64,000 nucleotides of DNA from contig JAGVKG010000069.1 of NCBI GenBank assembly GCA_020050685.1, positions 62,001 through 126,000 of the forward strand. Direction: 5' to 3'. Shown here one piece after another: positions 34,333 to 43,251 of this stretch. Under the pieces are notes generated by a model. The model was not told the origin of the DNA. It ran no database searches and saw only the letters and a list, made by a program, of their open reading frames with translations. The DNA comes from Candidatus Obscuribacterales bacterium. GTDB lineage: Bacteria; Cyanobacteriota; Vampirovibrionia; Obscuribacterales; Obscuribacteraceae. Both the position numbers and the translations under genes were made by a program. The first letter of the stretch is position 1, and each line of letters begins with the position of its first letter.

Positions 34333-34442
34333 ATTTAAGTGCTCCGTCGCCTTTCGGCTCCTCCGCACGTTTTCTCGCTTCACTCCGCATTGCTCCTCGC
34401 AATGCTGCGTTACGCTGAGTTTACGTGCTCCTTGTATTAGTT

Positions 34443-35897
34443 TTATGTGGAATGGGCCATGCCTACTTTGGTGTTGCGGAAGCGGGCGGGGGCAGCGCCG
34501 TGGCCGGTCCACATGGTTTGCATTGGTTGCCCTTTGCCGCATGAGGGCACGCCCCATAAAATGTACTCATCCGGGCCGCAAATAGCATCGCATGAATTCC
34601 AGAATTCGGGGGTGATGCCACCGTAACTTGGATTCTTCAACATTTGTCCACGCTTACCGTTTTTGATTTCCCAACCAATTTCAGTTGAGAATTGGAAGTT
34701 GTAGCGCAATTGATCAATCGACCAAGACTTATTCGTCTCCATCAAGATTCCATCTTTGGTATCAGAAATGAGATCTTCTAAGCTGCCGGCATTGCCCGGC
34801 TCAAGATTGATATTGGTCATGCGAATAATTGGTGTGCGATTCCATGACTCAGAGCGCATCATGCCGCCTGAACGATTGAGTCCAATCAAACTTGCTGTAT
34901 CGCGAGAGCTCAGATAGCCAGTGAACAAACCATCCTTTACCAAGTAAACCTTTTGCGACTGCACGCCTTCGTCATCAAAACCAAACGATCCCAGTCCACC
35001 TGGTGCGGTTGCGTCTGCCACCAAATTGACGATTGATGAACCGTATTGCAATTTGTTGAGCTTATCCGGTGTGAGGAAAGAGGCACCGGCAAAATTTATT
35101 TCTTGTCCGAGTGCGCGATCTAATTCTGTTGGATGTCCGCAGCTTTCGTGAATTTGTAATGCCAATTGTGAAGATCCAAGAATTACGTCTTTGACATCCT
35201 TTGGGCAAGCTGGTGCAGTTAGTAGCACGACTGATTCTTCCGCAATTTGTTGCGCATGAGCCGGCAAGTCCCAGTGTTCAATTAATTCCCAACCAGCAAG
35301 TTGCCATTGCCCACCAAAGGAACTCGGATATGACCGACGTTGGCGATCATTGTTACCAGTTGCATTCGACACAATGCCACAGGCTGCACGATGAAATGTT
35401 TGATTGATTCTCGCGCCTTCACTGGAAGCAAAATATTTTTTGTCGCACAGGAAATTCATTGAGCCTTGCGCAAGCGTCACGCCTTTGACTGCGCAGATAA
35501 TCTCGGCGGCTTTCAGCAATACTGCAAGTTTGTCTTCTAAACTAATTGCAAACGGATCTTTCACACATGGTGACGCCCAGTCAGCAATATGTGCCGGCTC
35601 TGCTGCCAGCACAATCGGCTTGTCTAAACAAATTGCACTTGCCTTAGCAGTGGCGACTGCATGACGTGCTGCTTCTTCAATTCCTTTTGCTGTCAAATCT
35701 TGCGTTGATGCAAATCCCCAACCGCCATTGCACAATGCACGAATGCCGATGCCCTGACTTGATCCAATGTTGACTGCACCAACTGCCCTGTTTTTCGTTT
35801 CCAGATGCTGCCAATCAGATTCAATCACGCGCGCATCCGCATAGCTCGCGCCCATTCCTGTTGCTATATCAATTGCCTGCAGTGCAATTTTTTCCAT
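34443..35897 (-). CDS. tldD: TldD metalloprotease subunit
   Basis: 484 residues with the TldD zinc-binding motif HESCGHPTELDRALG (HExxxH) and the family's flanks GIGIRALCNGGWGFASTQDL, LVKDGLFTGYLSSRDTAS and DGILMETNKSWSIDQLRYNFQF. It should assemble with TldE in the cytoplasm as an unusual peptidase. GGGGGAGC precedes the ATG. Confidence 0.93.
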   Translation of the reverse strand: MEKIALQAIDIATGMGASYADARVIESDWQHLETKNRAVGAVNIGSSQGIGIRALCNGGWGFASTQDLTAKGIEEAARHAVATAKASAICLDKPIVLAAEPAHIADWASPCVKDPFAISLEDKLAVLLKAAEIICAVKGVTLAQGSMNFLCDKKYFASSEGARINQTFHRAACGIVSNATGNNDRQRRSYPSSFGGQWQLAGWELIEHWDLPAHAQQIAEESVVLLTAPACPKDVKDVILGSSQLALQIHESCGHPTELDRALGQEINFAGASFLTPDKLNKLQYGSSIVNLVADATAPGGLGSFGFDDEGVQSQKVYLVKDGLFTGYLSSRDTASLIGLNRSGGMMRSESWNRTPIIRMTNINLEPGNAGSLEDLISDTKDGILMETNKSWSIDQLRYNFQFSTEIGWEIKNGKRGQMLKNPSYGGITPEFWNSCDAICGPDEYILWGVPSCGKGQPMQTMWTGHGAAPARFRNTKVGMAHST

Positions 35898-35989
35898 GCT
35901 CCCCCACCAGAATCATTCGTTCATATAATTACAGCACGCCGCGACCAAAGATTCCAGCTTGGAAAGCAAGTTTAGGTTGGGTGCGTAAG

Positions 35990-36400
35990 TTACCAGAAGA
36001 TATCACAAGGCTCTACCTTGTGAATATGTGAGTCATTGGTTATGAGAGGAAAACCAATCCTTGACGCCATGGCCACAATCATAGTATCAAAGGGATCCTT
36101 TGTGAAGTTAAGCCCGTGAGCTATGATCACGTCAGATTCTTCCATGTGCACCGGAATGATTGCCTTGGCATAAAATCGGTCTTTGACGTAATCTTCAAGC
36201 GGCCATCGGAGCTTAATTTGGCCCGCTTTCACCAAAAGCGAGATCTCCCAAAGCACGGGAACTGGCACATAAATTACTGACGACCCATTAATGGCATCGT
36301 CGAATGCAGCTCTTACTCGCTTGCTCAATTTGGCATATTTGCCGGTGGCATAAGAGACTAACGGGTGAGTATCTGAGACCAATGATTGCGGAGTTGTCAT
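35990..36400 (-). CDS. PIN-domain toxin (VapC-like)
   Basis: 136 residues. First Asp in SLVSDTHPLVSYATG, the middle acid in VPVLWEISLLVKAG, and the last in NFTKDPFDTMIVAMASRIGFPLITNDSHIHK, the order of this PIN subfamily that pairs with Phd/YefM antitoxins. Overlaps the antitoxin stop by four bases. Confidence 0.88.
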   Translation of the reverse strand: MTTPQSLVSDTHPLVSYATGKYAKLSKRVRAAFDDAINGSSVIYVPVPVLWEISLLVKAGQIKLRWPLEDYVKDRFYAKAIIPVHMEESDVIIAHGLNFTKDPFDTMIVAMASRIGFPLITNDSHIHKVEPCDIFW

Positions 36401-36720
36401 AATTTTTTGGCGGATTCTTCAATTGATTGCTCGAAAAGTTTTCTAATTTCCTCATTCCCTTCTTCCAGATCACCAATTATTTCTATTGAACCAACCAGGG
36501 ATCGCGACGTCTTTCTGCCAGCATTCATCGAAGATAGCAACGACTGGTACTCGTGGTAATTGAGAAGCACTGCTACCGTTTTGCCCCGATCTGTGATTTC
36601 TATTGGATTGCCTCCCCGAGCAATTGAATCAACCAAAGGCAAGAACCGTTGCCGGGTCTCTGACTTGCCCAGCTTCCGAGTGCTTTTGCCTAGAGGGATT
36701 TCTGATCTTCTTACAGCCAT
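36397..36720 (-). CDS. Phd/YefM-type antitoxin
   Basis: 107 residues from ATG 36720. Core RQRFLPLVDSIARGGNPIEITDRGKTVAVLLNYHEYQSLLSS is the Phd/YefM fold that binds DNA and the toxin. The C-terminal tail is acidic (EIIGDLEEGNEEIRKLFEQSIEE). Operon with the PIN toxin. Confidence 0.88.
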   Translation of the reverse strand: MAVRRSEIPLGKSTRKLGKSETRQRFLPLVDSIARGGNPIEITDRGKTVAVLLNYHEYQSLLSSMNAGRKTSRSLVGSIEIIGDLEEGNEEIRKLFEQSIEESAKKL

Positions 36721-36736
36721 TATCGCATTCCCCAAA

Positions 36737-36759
36737 ATCGTACATATCAATTGTACAAT
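36737..36759 (-). promoter_or_regulatory. Operator candidate of the Phd/PIN module
   Basis: Inverted sites ATCGTACAT and ATTGTACAAT with TGTAC cores, 17-39 bp before the antitoxin start. Phd/YefM repressors bind TGTACA-type palindromes. Confidence 0.55.
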
Positions 36760-36805
36760 ACTTTGGCGTCCGCCTAATAATTGAAAGAGGAAGGCGTTAT
36801 TAATT

Positions 36806-37072
36806 TTATTCGTAGTGAGTCCACATGCGCAGGACTTTGACGATCTTGTGCTCCTTGATCACTTGGTACACAAGACGATGTTTGATGTTGATTCGCCTAG
36901 AGTAAGCACCAGCTAAATCACCAATCAATTTTTCATATGGAGGTGGATTTTGGAAAGGATTTTTCTCTAGGACTGCAAGAAGATTCTGGGCGGACGACTT
37001 CAGACCGGCTTTGCTGATCTTTTTTGCATCAGACTGAGCCTGCTTTGTGTAGACTATGCGCCACTTTACCAC
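36806..37072 (-). CDS. yoeB: YoeB/Txe-type endoribonuclease toxin
   Basis: 88 residues: WRIVYTKQAQSDAKKISKAGLK, NPFQNPPPYEKLIGDLAGAYSRRINIKHRLVYQV, ending VKVLRMWTHYE. This is the YoeB fold with its terminal His-Tyr and the PPPYEKL loop. It cleaves mRNA at the ribosome A site. Overlaps the YefM gene by seven bases. Confidence 0.92.
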   Translation of the reverse strand: MVKWRIVYTKQAQSDAKKISKAGLKSSAQNLLAVLEKNPFQNPPPYEKLIGDLAGAYSRRINIKHRLVYQVIKEHKIVKVLRMWTHYE

Positions 37073-37308
37073 TTAAGTTCTGTTGAGCACTCCTCAACAG
37101 GAGTTTTTAAACCTTTGCGGATTGATTCGCGCATTCCGGGAACTGATAATAGATACAATGTTTCCTTGACGGATCGCCAATCTTCTTCACCGATGATCAC
37201 GGCATTGCTGTGCTTGCCTGTAATCATAATTGGCTCATGCGAAGTTGACGCCTCTTTTACCAATTGGTAGAGGTCGGCCCTGGCCTTGCTGACGCTGATA
37301 TTTCGCAT
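37066..37308 (-). CDS. yefM: YefM antitoxin
   Basis: 80 residues from ATG 37308: MRNISVSKARADLYQLVKEASTSHEPIMITGKHSNAVIIGEEDWRS is a textbook YefM/Phd N-terminal domain, with SVPGMRESIRKG as the toxin-binding tail. A sigma-70 promoter overlapped by a palindrome lies just upstream. Confidence 0.92.
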   Translation of the reverse strand: MRNISVSKARADLYQLVKEASTSHEPIMITGKHSNAVIIGEEDWRSVKETLYLLSVPGMRESIRKGLKTPVEECSTELKW

Positions 37309-37346
37309 TCTTATAACTCTGCAATTGCAAATCCATACCAATGACC

Positions 37347-37375
37347 ATCGTACGTGATTCCGTACGATTCGTCAA
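37347..37375 (-). promoter_or_regulatory. Promoter and overlapping palindromic operator of yefM-yoeB
   Basis: On the minus strand TTGACG (37375-37370), 17-bp spacer, TACGAT (37352-37347). Between and over the -10 lies TCGTACG-N6-CGTACGA, a perfect inverted repeat (37348-37367). Binding of YefM there would block the promoter. Confidence 0.65.
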
Positions 37376-37403
37376 GAGTCTACTATACGCAATCGCAAGA
37401 AAT

Positions 37404-37450
37404 GTCCAAATAACAAAATGGGATGATGGCATCCCTTTTGTTATTTGGAC
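37404..37450. terminator. Perfect long inverted repeat, likely bidirectional terminator
   Basis: About 20-bp arms starting GTCCAAATAACAAAA and ending with the inverse, broken only by one mismatch region and a short loop. It lies between the 37469 gene end and the yefM promoter. Confidence 0.65.
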
Positions 37451-37468
37451 TTATGGCTGCAACCTGGC

Positions 37469-37837
37469 CTATGGTGCTATGAAGACATGGCTCGTCATGT
37501 CGAGTCGCGCTTCAATTTTGCGTCCACTTCCTATGTGCTCTGCTAATCCCACTTGTGCCCAGACGTAGGTGTCAGCAGCTAGAAACGCCTCTTCCATTGC
37601 CTTGAAGGTGGCGTCGTCTGTCGCGTCTCTGCCGAAGTCTGGCAAGCTACGTTTAACAGTGGCCAAATAGTCGCGAGCTTCGTTGATATTGTGGAAAGCC
37701 GCATTCGATACTTCTCTGTGTGATGTTCGTTCTGGTCCCCAAGGCCGACCAAAGGGGCCACTCAGTGCGCGAGCAACACAGGCGTTGGCCAAATCCTTGG
37801 CGGCTTGGATTCGTAACTCGAAAGGTAATGTATTCAT
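37469..37837 (-). CDS. Unknown small protein
   Basis: 122 residues, soluble and helical (IQAAKDLANACVARALSGPFGRPWGP, then NINEARDYLATVKRSLPDFG, DATFKAMEEAFLAADTYVWAQV). No family was recognised. GGAGA precedes the ATG. Single-gene unit. Confidence 0.65.
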   Translation of the reverse strand: MNTLPFELRIQAAKDLANACVARALSGPFGRPWGPERTSHREVSNAAFHNINEARDYLATVKRSLPDFGRDATDDATFKAMEEAFLAADTYVWAQVGLAEHIGSGRKIEARLDMTSHVFIAP

Positions 37838-37903
37838 TGTGGAAGTCTCCGTTGAATTAGTGGAAAAACAAAAGAACGTAAACTGATTGAATTAGTACAA
37901 GTG

Positions 37904-38021
37904 TTCAGAAATGATCACGAATCGATTAGCGGAATGCTGCCTGATTCGTGATCACTTTCGAACGTCGAGTGGGTGGAGCACATCGGTCCCGATCGGTTTA
38001 GTGACCGGGACCGATGTTGAG
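37904..38021 (-). terminator. Two successive hairpins
   Basis: GATCACGAATC.../GATTCGTGATCA (37908-37954) and ACATCGGTCCC.../GGGACCGATGT (37980-38019) both lie after the 38047 gene stop; the second is immediately downstream. Confidence 0.55.
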
Positions 38022-38046
38022 ATGTGCACTTCTTGCGGAAGTGCGG

Positions 38047-38706
38047 TTAGCGGCGGCGACCCATCGGAACGTACGGATTGTACGTTCTATAGTTCGTCGT
38101 TCCGGTTGGCTGGCTGGACGCTGGGCGACGAGCACGTGGCTTCTTCTTGGCGTTTATTCTGATGTCGCTGTTGAAGTATCCAATCATGCGCCACACGTTG
38201 CCAACCAGTTTCCGCGTTGCTTCATTTGTGGCCCAATCTCCGTCGATGTCGAGCCAGGGACAGGTGTCGCCCCCCCCGTCGAGTTTCGTCAGATCTTTGA
38301 CCCACGAATAGACCGCATTAGGTACAGTAGCTTGCGGTCCGAACTCGTAAACGCTACCGCTTGTCGTTATTTCCACTTGCGTGGAATATCCGGAGATCGC
38401 GGTGGCGACGCGCTGCGCTTTTCCTTCGCCGCTAACTTTCAAGCGAACGCGAAGAGCAACTTTGAACGTTAGGTTCGCATTGAGATAAGTCAATGAGAAG
38501 CCGACCACTCTGTTGCCGTCCATCTCGACTTCAACATCGCTGCACTTGTGGGCAGCTCGTATGGAGTCAACGATGCGAGTGCGATTGCACAGCTCAGCTT
38601 TGAGCGCCTCGCTGGCCGAACTCGAGAGCCAAACGCAGGCATGCGGATTCGGTTCGCTTAAATCGCCGTGCACTTGTTTTGTGTCTCTGATATCTCTTCT
38701 GATCAT
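38047..38706 (-). CDS. Unknown protein, basic C-terminus
   Basis: 219 residues, GGAGG site before the ATG. Beta-rich middle (VVGFSLTYLNANLTFKVALRVRLKV, STQVEITTSGSVYEFG), Trp-containing region and a strongly basic, Pro/Tyr-rich tail (KKKPRARRPASSQPTG). No known family. It directly follows, by 11 bases, the coiled-coil gene 38718-39722, so the two are likely co-transcribed. Confidence 0.7.
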   Translation of the reverse strand: MIRRDIRDTKQVHGDLSEPNPHACVWLSSSASEALKAELCNRTRIVDSIRAAHKCSDVEVEMDGNRVVGFSLTYLNANLTFKVALRVRLKVSGEGKAQRVATAISGYSTQVEITTSGSVYEFGPQATVPNAVYSWVKDLTKLDGGGDTCPWLDIDGDWATNEATRKLVGNVWRMIGYFNSDIRINAKKKPRARRPASSQPTGTTNYRTYNPYVPMGRRR

Positions 38707-38717
38707 CGGTTACCCTC

Positions 38718-39722
38718 CTATACGAGTTGAGTGTTGCTTGAGTTATTGGACTTTGATTTGTCGGACTTGGCGAGCATGACCGTGCGATTGACGAGGTATC
38801 GGGCGCAAGCGGAGAAGTTCGGTCCTTCCACCATTTGTTCCAGTTCGTCTTGTCGCGCTTGAAGCTCCAGCACTTTCGCATCGTTGCCGAGCTGCATGTA
38901 CGCGCCGGAGATTTTGGTCCTCAGTTCCGCCATCTCCTCTTTGATTTGGCGAATGCGAGTTCTGTTTCTTTTCACCGGACGTTCAGCTTGTTCGACAGCG
39001 GTGGATTTCCGTGCCTTGAGCTTGTTGCGCTGGCCTCTTTTCTTCGCACTAGACTGTGCTTCGATGTGGGCCGTCAACTTGGCGTTGTTCTCCGCCAGCT
39101 CCTGCTGTTGTGTGTCGAGCTCATGGTGAAGAACCGCGAGCTGATTTGTGAGTGGATCGATTGCGGCCTTCTGTATCGCGGTGATTCTGCGCTCCAGTGC
39201 TTCCGACAGCGACGTGATCTGAGGTTCAATCAGCGCTTTGAAGCTGATCTTCTCGACCGTCGAGCCATGGTTGCATTGGAAGTAAATCATCTCGTCCAGA
39301 AAGCTGTAAGTCATTTCCACCCGCTTGCAGGGTTGGGGACAGTCCAGGTTGATTTGATCAACTGTGCCGATCTCATCGAGGCCCCAGTCGCCTTGTTCGA
39401 TGACTCGGTCGCCTTCGATCAGTTCAGCTTGGCTTGCCTTTTCGATCAACTCGACTGCTCGCTTGGCTGCGCACTCTTTAACGAGCAGAAAGCGGCGATA
39501 CGCGGCGGCCACCGTTTTGGAATCGGCGACCCAGGCGATCATTGCCGTCGTCTTGTCGATGATTTCCCAGTCCGCACCATATCCGCCAGTCAAACGCAAG
39601 GTAGTGGCCTCGCATTTTGTGGGCTTCAACTGGTTGATGTTTTCGGTAACTTCTTTGAGGAAGTTATACAAGTTGGTTTCACCAAAAGCTGGCGATGTTC
39701 TATTCGCTTGTGTTTTTCGCAT
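38718..39722 (-). CDS. Unknown coiled-coil protein
   Basis: 334 residues from ATG 39722 (GAGG eight bases upstream; ATG 39728 is an alternative). A mixed N-terminal domain (residues 1-175, with two Cys in NLDCPQPCKR) is followed by a long coiled coil (LTNQLAVLHHELDTQQQELA, IRQIKEEMAELRTKISGAY) interrupted by a basic patch (KKRGQRNKLKARKS). No family was recognised. First gene of a two-gene unit; its upstream region carries a TAGGTT-like motif. Confidence 0.72.
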   Translation of the reverse strand: MRKTQANRTSPAFGETNLYNFLKEVTENINQLKPTKCEATTLRLTGGYGADWEIIDKTTAMIAWVADSKTVAAAYRRFLLVKECAAKRAVELIEKASQAELIEGDRVIEQGDWGLDEIGTVDQINLDCPQPCKRVEMTYSFLDEMIYFQCNHGSTVEKISFKALIEPQITSLSEALERRITAIQKAAIDPLTNQLAVLHHELDTQQQELAENNAKLTAHIEAQSSAKKRGQRNKLKARKSTAVEQAERPVKRNRTRIRQIKEEMAELRTKISGAYMQLGNDAKVLELQARQDELEQMVEGPNFSACARYLVNRTVMLAKSDKSKSNNSSNTQLV

Positions 39723-41353
39723 GGCCATTACCTCGTAAATAGTTTTGTGTAGACGTGAGTTATGTGTACCTGCAGCAGAAAGCACCCAGAGTCCAATTGC
39801 ACCGCTACAGCAAATTGCTGTAACTGCTAGGGTTCTAATCGGATTGCCTGGTGTCTTAAATTGTGTTTCTTGGTTGCTTTCGAGAAATGTGCTGTAGGTT
39901 ATGTATGTATTGAACTTACGAAATTAGAGCTGCAATAAGATAGATAGGAATGATGCAAGATATGGTCATAAGTTCAAATTGAAATCGAACTACTAAGTAA
40001 TTACCGCAGAGCGCAGCGTCGCATAGCTAGCGCACAGTCTAATGTTCGATAGCGACCAAGGACGTGCAGCACGAAATGTATATTCGAGTAGTGTGCCAAG
40101 CATCGAGGCAACGTGGCGCTTCGTTCATCGATTTGCGCTAACCGCGCTAGCACGGCACAGCACCCCGGGTGCGGTTTTTACTAATGATACTGAGTACTTG
40201 ATCTAAGATCAGATCTTGCCGCGAGCTATGTATGTTTTGTATGTTCTGGGTACACACAGATTCCTCATTTGTCCCGAGCACGCAAAACTAACCAGCAAAT
40301 CAAATACACCAAACGTTTCAGCCGATGTTCAACTGCATTCATATGTAGTTGGAGAAAGCGGCTGATTCAGTATTGACTGGAAAGTGCTTTGGCAAATTGA
40401 GGAAGTAGCGGATGGTGAGTCGCCAATGGCGGAAAAGGGGAGGATGGGCAATGAAGAGTTATTAGTGACGCGCTAACTACATAAGTAATCAAAATCATCG
40501 CGGGAAACTGCGCTTAATGAACTTCGACATAATGTATCGGGCCGATCCGTATATTGCACCCTGTTACTTTACACATCAGGTGATAATGCAAATGACGTCA
40601 CGCTCATACAAACCAACAAAGGTGATAGGGCAGAGAAAAACCGAGCTAAATAGCCGACCTGCCCGCACATGGGATCTAATGATGAGCAACACGGATTGGC
40701 ATCTGTGTTGACGCCGTACATCCGGCAAGATCCAAAAATATTGCCGACACCTTTGGCAAGAAACCATTGGAAGAAGAGTTGAGCTGAACTCGAGACCAGT
40801 TTTATGAATCTTCTGATTGCAGCAGGCGACTGCTGTACGTCTTCCCCGGTTGAGATAATCCCAAGGAGGTGTAATTTTCATCAAGTTTATTTGAGAAACG
40901 AATTCCTGCACAACACATGTTGGCGAACCGACAACATGTGTTGTGCAGGCGAGGGATCCATTTTGCCATGAAATACATGTCGCAAAGCGGGGGCAATCTC
41001 TTGAATCAGAACGAATGAATAAATTGAATACAACTAAGTGGGAGACTAAAGCATTCTCCCTATAATTACCCCTCTTGGGGAAATACGCAAACTGCCCGGT
41101 GGTCCTGTAAGTCCATAAGCACATATTCTGCGCCACAGTGTGCAGAAGCTCGGCGCGAGACCCGACGGAGTGAGATGCGAACGTGCTGGTGTGGATCATT
41201 CAATATGATCCGCACCTGGCACACGTTACTAAGCCCTCACAAGAATTGTTTTTGATGATCGAAATACTATAACAACCAGTAGAAGAACAATAAAAGGTAC
41301 AACACAAATATAAACAGTGGGAAAGACAATCAAGTCATCCCCACTGTCATACT
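39723..41353. other. 1.6-kb gene desert with strong inverted repeats
   Basis: Contains the leader of the 39722 gene (TAAGTTCAATACAT motif, minus, 39897-39920), CTAGCGC elements near 40021-40034 and 40129-40148, an 18-bp perfect inverted repeat at 40905-40949 and a hairpin GCCAGGTGCGGATCAT-type at 41185-41220. Open frames here lack ribosome binding sites and protein-like composition. An untranslated RNA or decayed element is possible. Confidence 0.5.
40905..40949. repeat. Perfect 18-bp inverted repeat
   Basis: Arms CCTGCACAACACATGTTG and CAACATGTGTTGTGCAGG around a 9-base loop. No T-run follows on either side, so it does not look like a simple terminator. Confidence 0.8.
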
Positions 41354-41674
41354 TTACTGCATTCTCTCATGCCACCATTTCTGGTTGGCTATGCGATTAC
41401 AGTTTCTTTTGCACGGGCGGTTTGGCGGATTTTGCTGCGGCTTCAACTGCGGGTGCAGTCGACTAGCGGGGACGACTCGTCTGACCGGCCCCGGACAATC
41501 AGCCGTACGTATAGCCGGTTGTACATCACTGACCGGGATCGGTTCTGCCTTGGTTTTGAAGTCTGTCCCGAATTGCACCGGCCGTTGTTGAACTGCCGGT
41601 GATTCTTGTGACAATGCCGCCTGCGGTAGCAAGGTCATTAGAGCTGCGATTACGATTAGTGTACGTGTGGTCAT
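41354..41674 (-). CDS. Small secreted protein, proline/cysteine-containing
   Basis: 106 residues from ATG 41674 (AAGGAGG upstream). Signal peptide TTRTLIVIAALMTLLPQAALS, probably cut after ALS. The mature part is basic with Pro, Gln and several Cys (ADCPGPVRR, NRPCKRNCNR), and ends KWWHERMQ. No family was recognised. Confidence 0.65.
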   Translation of the reverse strand: MTTRTLIVIAALMTLLPQAALSQESPAVQQRPVQFGTDFKTKAEPIPVSDVQPAIRTADCPGPVRRVVPASRLHPQLKPQQNPPNRPCKRNCNRIANQKWWHERMQ

Positions 41675-41812
41675 AGTGACCTCCTTGTTTTGAGAAACTG
41701 CGGTGGTCAACAACTGGTCGTTGTTAATCACCACAAAATGATGATTGGCGAATATGCAGGGGTGAGTCGGCGGTTATGCCGTGCTCAGCCCTCTGCATGT
41801 TCGAATCACCAA

Positions 41813-42973
41813 CTATTCGTCTGAGTGTCGACGAAATACTTTTCCGAGACCGCCAAACACCTTTTTGGCCAAGCTGCGTTTCTGCTTTTTGGCTTTCTTG
41901 GAATCTTTCTTCTCGGACGCGGAAGCATCCGGCTTGTCCTTGCTGGTCGGCTGAGACTGGCTAGTGGACGGAGACGATTGTGAATCGCTCTTGGTTTGTG
42001 TGTCAGTCTTTGCTGCACCAGTAGCTTGTGGCGCGGATTGCGGTGTAGATTCCGGTGTACCGGAAGTTTGTGGTGTGCCGGCTGGCTTTGCTGAGCCTGC
42101 GTGATCATTGGTCAGCTCAGCCGTTATGCGAATCCACGAGCCTTGCGGAACCAGAATGAGCCCGCCATCCTTCTCGATTTTTGCACTCACACCCACGATG
42201 CTGCCCTGCGGAGAATTGATCTGACGCGCGAAGTCTTCACTAATCGTCGCCGCTGTGTCGGTTGACGTCACCTTGTGACTGAATGACCTGCGCCTCTGTT
42301 GATTGACTATTACTTTGATAGTGACAACATCTCCTGGAACGAATTCGGTTGATCCGAAAGACTCTTGCTTTTGAGTTTGCGGAGTACTGCGTTGAGTCGT
42401 CGATGGATACGTCGGCGTGCTGTCCGATGGATAAGACGGTTGGTGGCGGTAGCGCTCTGCTTCTTCTTGGCTTTGCACTTGCTGCTTCTTCGTCTCGAGA
42501 TCTCGCTGCAACTGATCAGCTCTATTGCGTTCAGTCCATTCCTGATTGTTGGGACTTGGATCATAAGTTCGGCCGGCACCGCTTGAGTTTCGTTTGAACT
42601 CGAGATCTTGCATGTCGCGCTTGTATTGTTCGAGCTGCCATGAGCTTGGATTTCCGTATTGTATATCGCGCTGGATTTGATCGAGCTTGTATTGGCGCTG
42701 CTGCGATTCATAATCACGCTGCTGTTGATCATATTGGCGCTGCTGATCCGCTCTCTCTTTCTCCTGCTTCTCTCGGTATTGTCTTTCTTCTTCCATGCGC
42801 TTGAATGGGTCATCATTATTGCCCCAGTATTGCGCTAAGAGCAAAAAGATTGGTTTCGGTTCGCCTGGAAGAACGATGGTTGGATCCGGCGATTCGGTTG
42901 CGGTTGGATTTGCCATTGCTGGTGTTACCAGCATCATAGCCGCGACAACGGCTAATAGTGCTCGCTTAAACAT
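41813..42973 (-). CDS. Secreted, low-complexity coiled-coil protein
   Basis: 386 residues from ATG 42973 (AAGGAG six bases upstream). Signal peptide FKRALLAVVAAMMLVTPAMA. Then a Gln/Arg/Glu-rich helix (RQYREKQEKERADQQRQYDQ), a compact beta domain (DVVTIKVIVNQQRRRSFSHK, GSIVGVSAKIEKDGGLILV), a long Ser/Thr/Pro linker (TPQTSGTPESTPQSAPQATG) and a basic amphipathic end (SLAKKVFGGLGKVFRRHSDE). It is probably periplasmic or surface-associated. A decayed copy of its very C-terminus lies at 43073-43120. Confidence 0.75.
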   Translation of the reverse strand: MFKRALLAVVAAMMLVTPAMANPTATESPDPTIVLPGEPKPIFLLLAQYWGNNDDPFKRMEEERQYREKQEKERADQQRQYDQQQRDYESQQRQYKLDQIQRDIQYGNPSSWQLEQYKRDMQDLEFKRNSSGAGRTYDPSPNNQEWTERNRADQLQRDLETKKQQVQSQEEAERYRHQPSYPSDSTPTYPSTTQRSTPQTQKQESFGSTEFVPGDVVTIKVIVNQQRRRSFSHKVTSTDTAATISEDFARQINSPQGSIVGVSAKIEKDGGLILVPQGSWIRITAELTNDHAGSAKPAGTPQTSGTPESTPQSAPQATGAAKTDTQTKSDSQSSPSTSQSQPTSKDKPDASASEKKDSKKAKKQKRSLAKKVFGGLGKVFRRHSDE

Positions 42974-43026
42974 AGTCATCTCCTTGTTTTTTGCGGAAAC
43001 TTTATTGGTATAAAAACGAGCTCGTG

Positions 43027-43053
43027 GGAGGGGCGTATTGTTTACGCCCCTCG
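43027..43053 (-). terminator. Hairpin downstream of the gene relic
   Basis: GAGGGGCG-N8-CGCCCCTC stem; a possible terminator left from the vanished gene. Confidence 0.45.
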
Positions 43054-43072
43054 CGCAGAGTCTTGGCGCTAG

Positions 43073-43120
43073 TTAGTCGTCGCTGTGGCGGCGAAATAAC
43101 TTGCCGATGCCACCAAACAC
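43073..43120 (-). pseudogene. C-terminal relic of a copy of the 41813-42973 gene
   Basis: The minus strand encodes VFGGIGKLFRRHSDD and a stop, matching VFGGLGKVFRRHSDE at the end of the neighbouring secreted protein. Homology stops abruptly upstream, a few bases before an AGTGGTGGCA motif (43126-43135). The rest of the gene is gone. Confidence 0.7.
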
Positions 43121-43251
43121 TTGGAAGTGGTGGCATCTGGAGTTATTGGGGTAGTGGTTTGTGTGGAGCAATGCTTAGGAGAATGGCCTTGTCCGCAGCA
43201 ATTGGCGATGTTGTTCGCGTTATGCTGCGGGCAGAGCCTGTTCTCATTCAC

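Noticed and set aside
38835-39752. 305-residue plus-strand frame
   Set aside because: Antisense to the coiled-coil gene 38718-39722, whose repeated Glu/Gln codons keep the opposite frame open.
40576-41199. 207-residue open frame on the minus strand in the gene desert
   Set aside because: No ribosome binding site, odd composition with many Cys and Arg, and it crosses the perfect inverted repeat; it looks like chance.
41780-41812. tRNA-like TTCGAATC stretch near 41799
   Set aside because: GTTCGAATCACC recalls a T-loop, but no flanking acceptor, D or anticodon stems can be folded.
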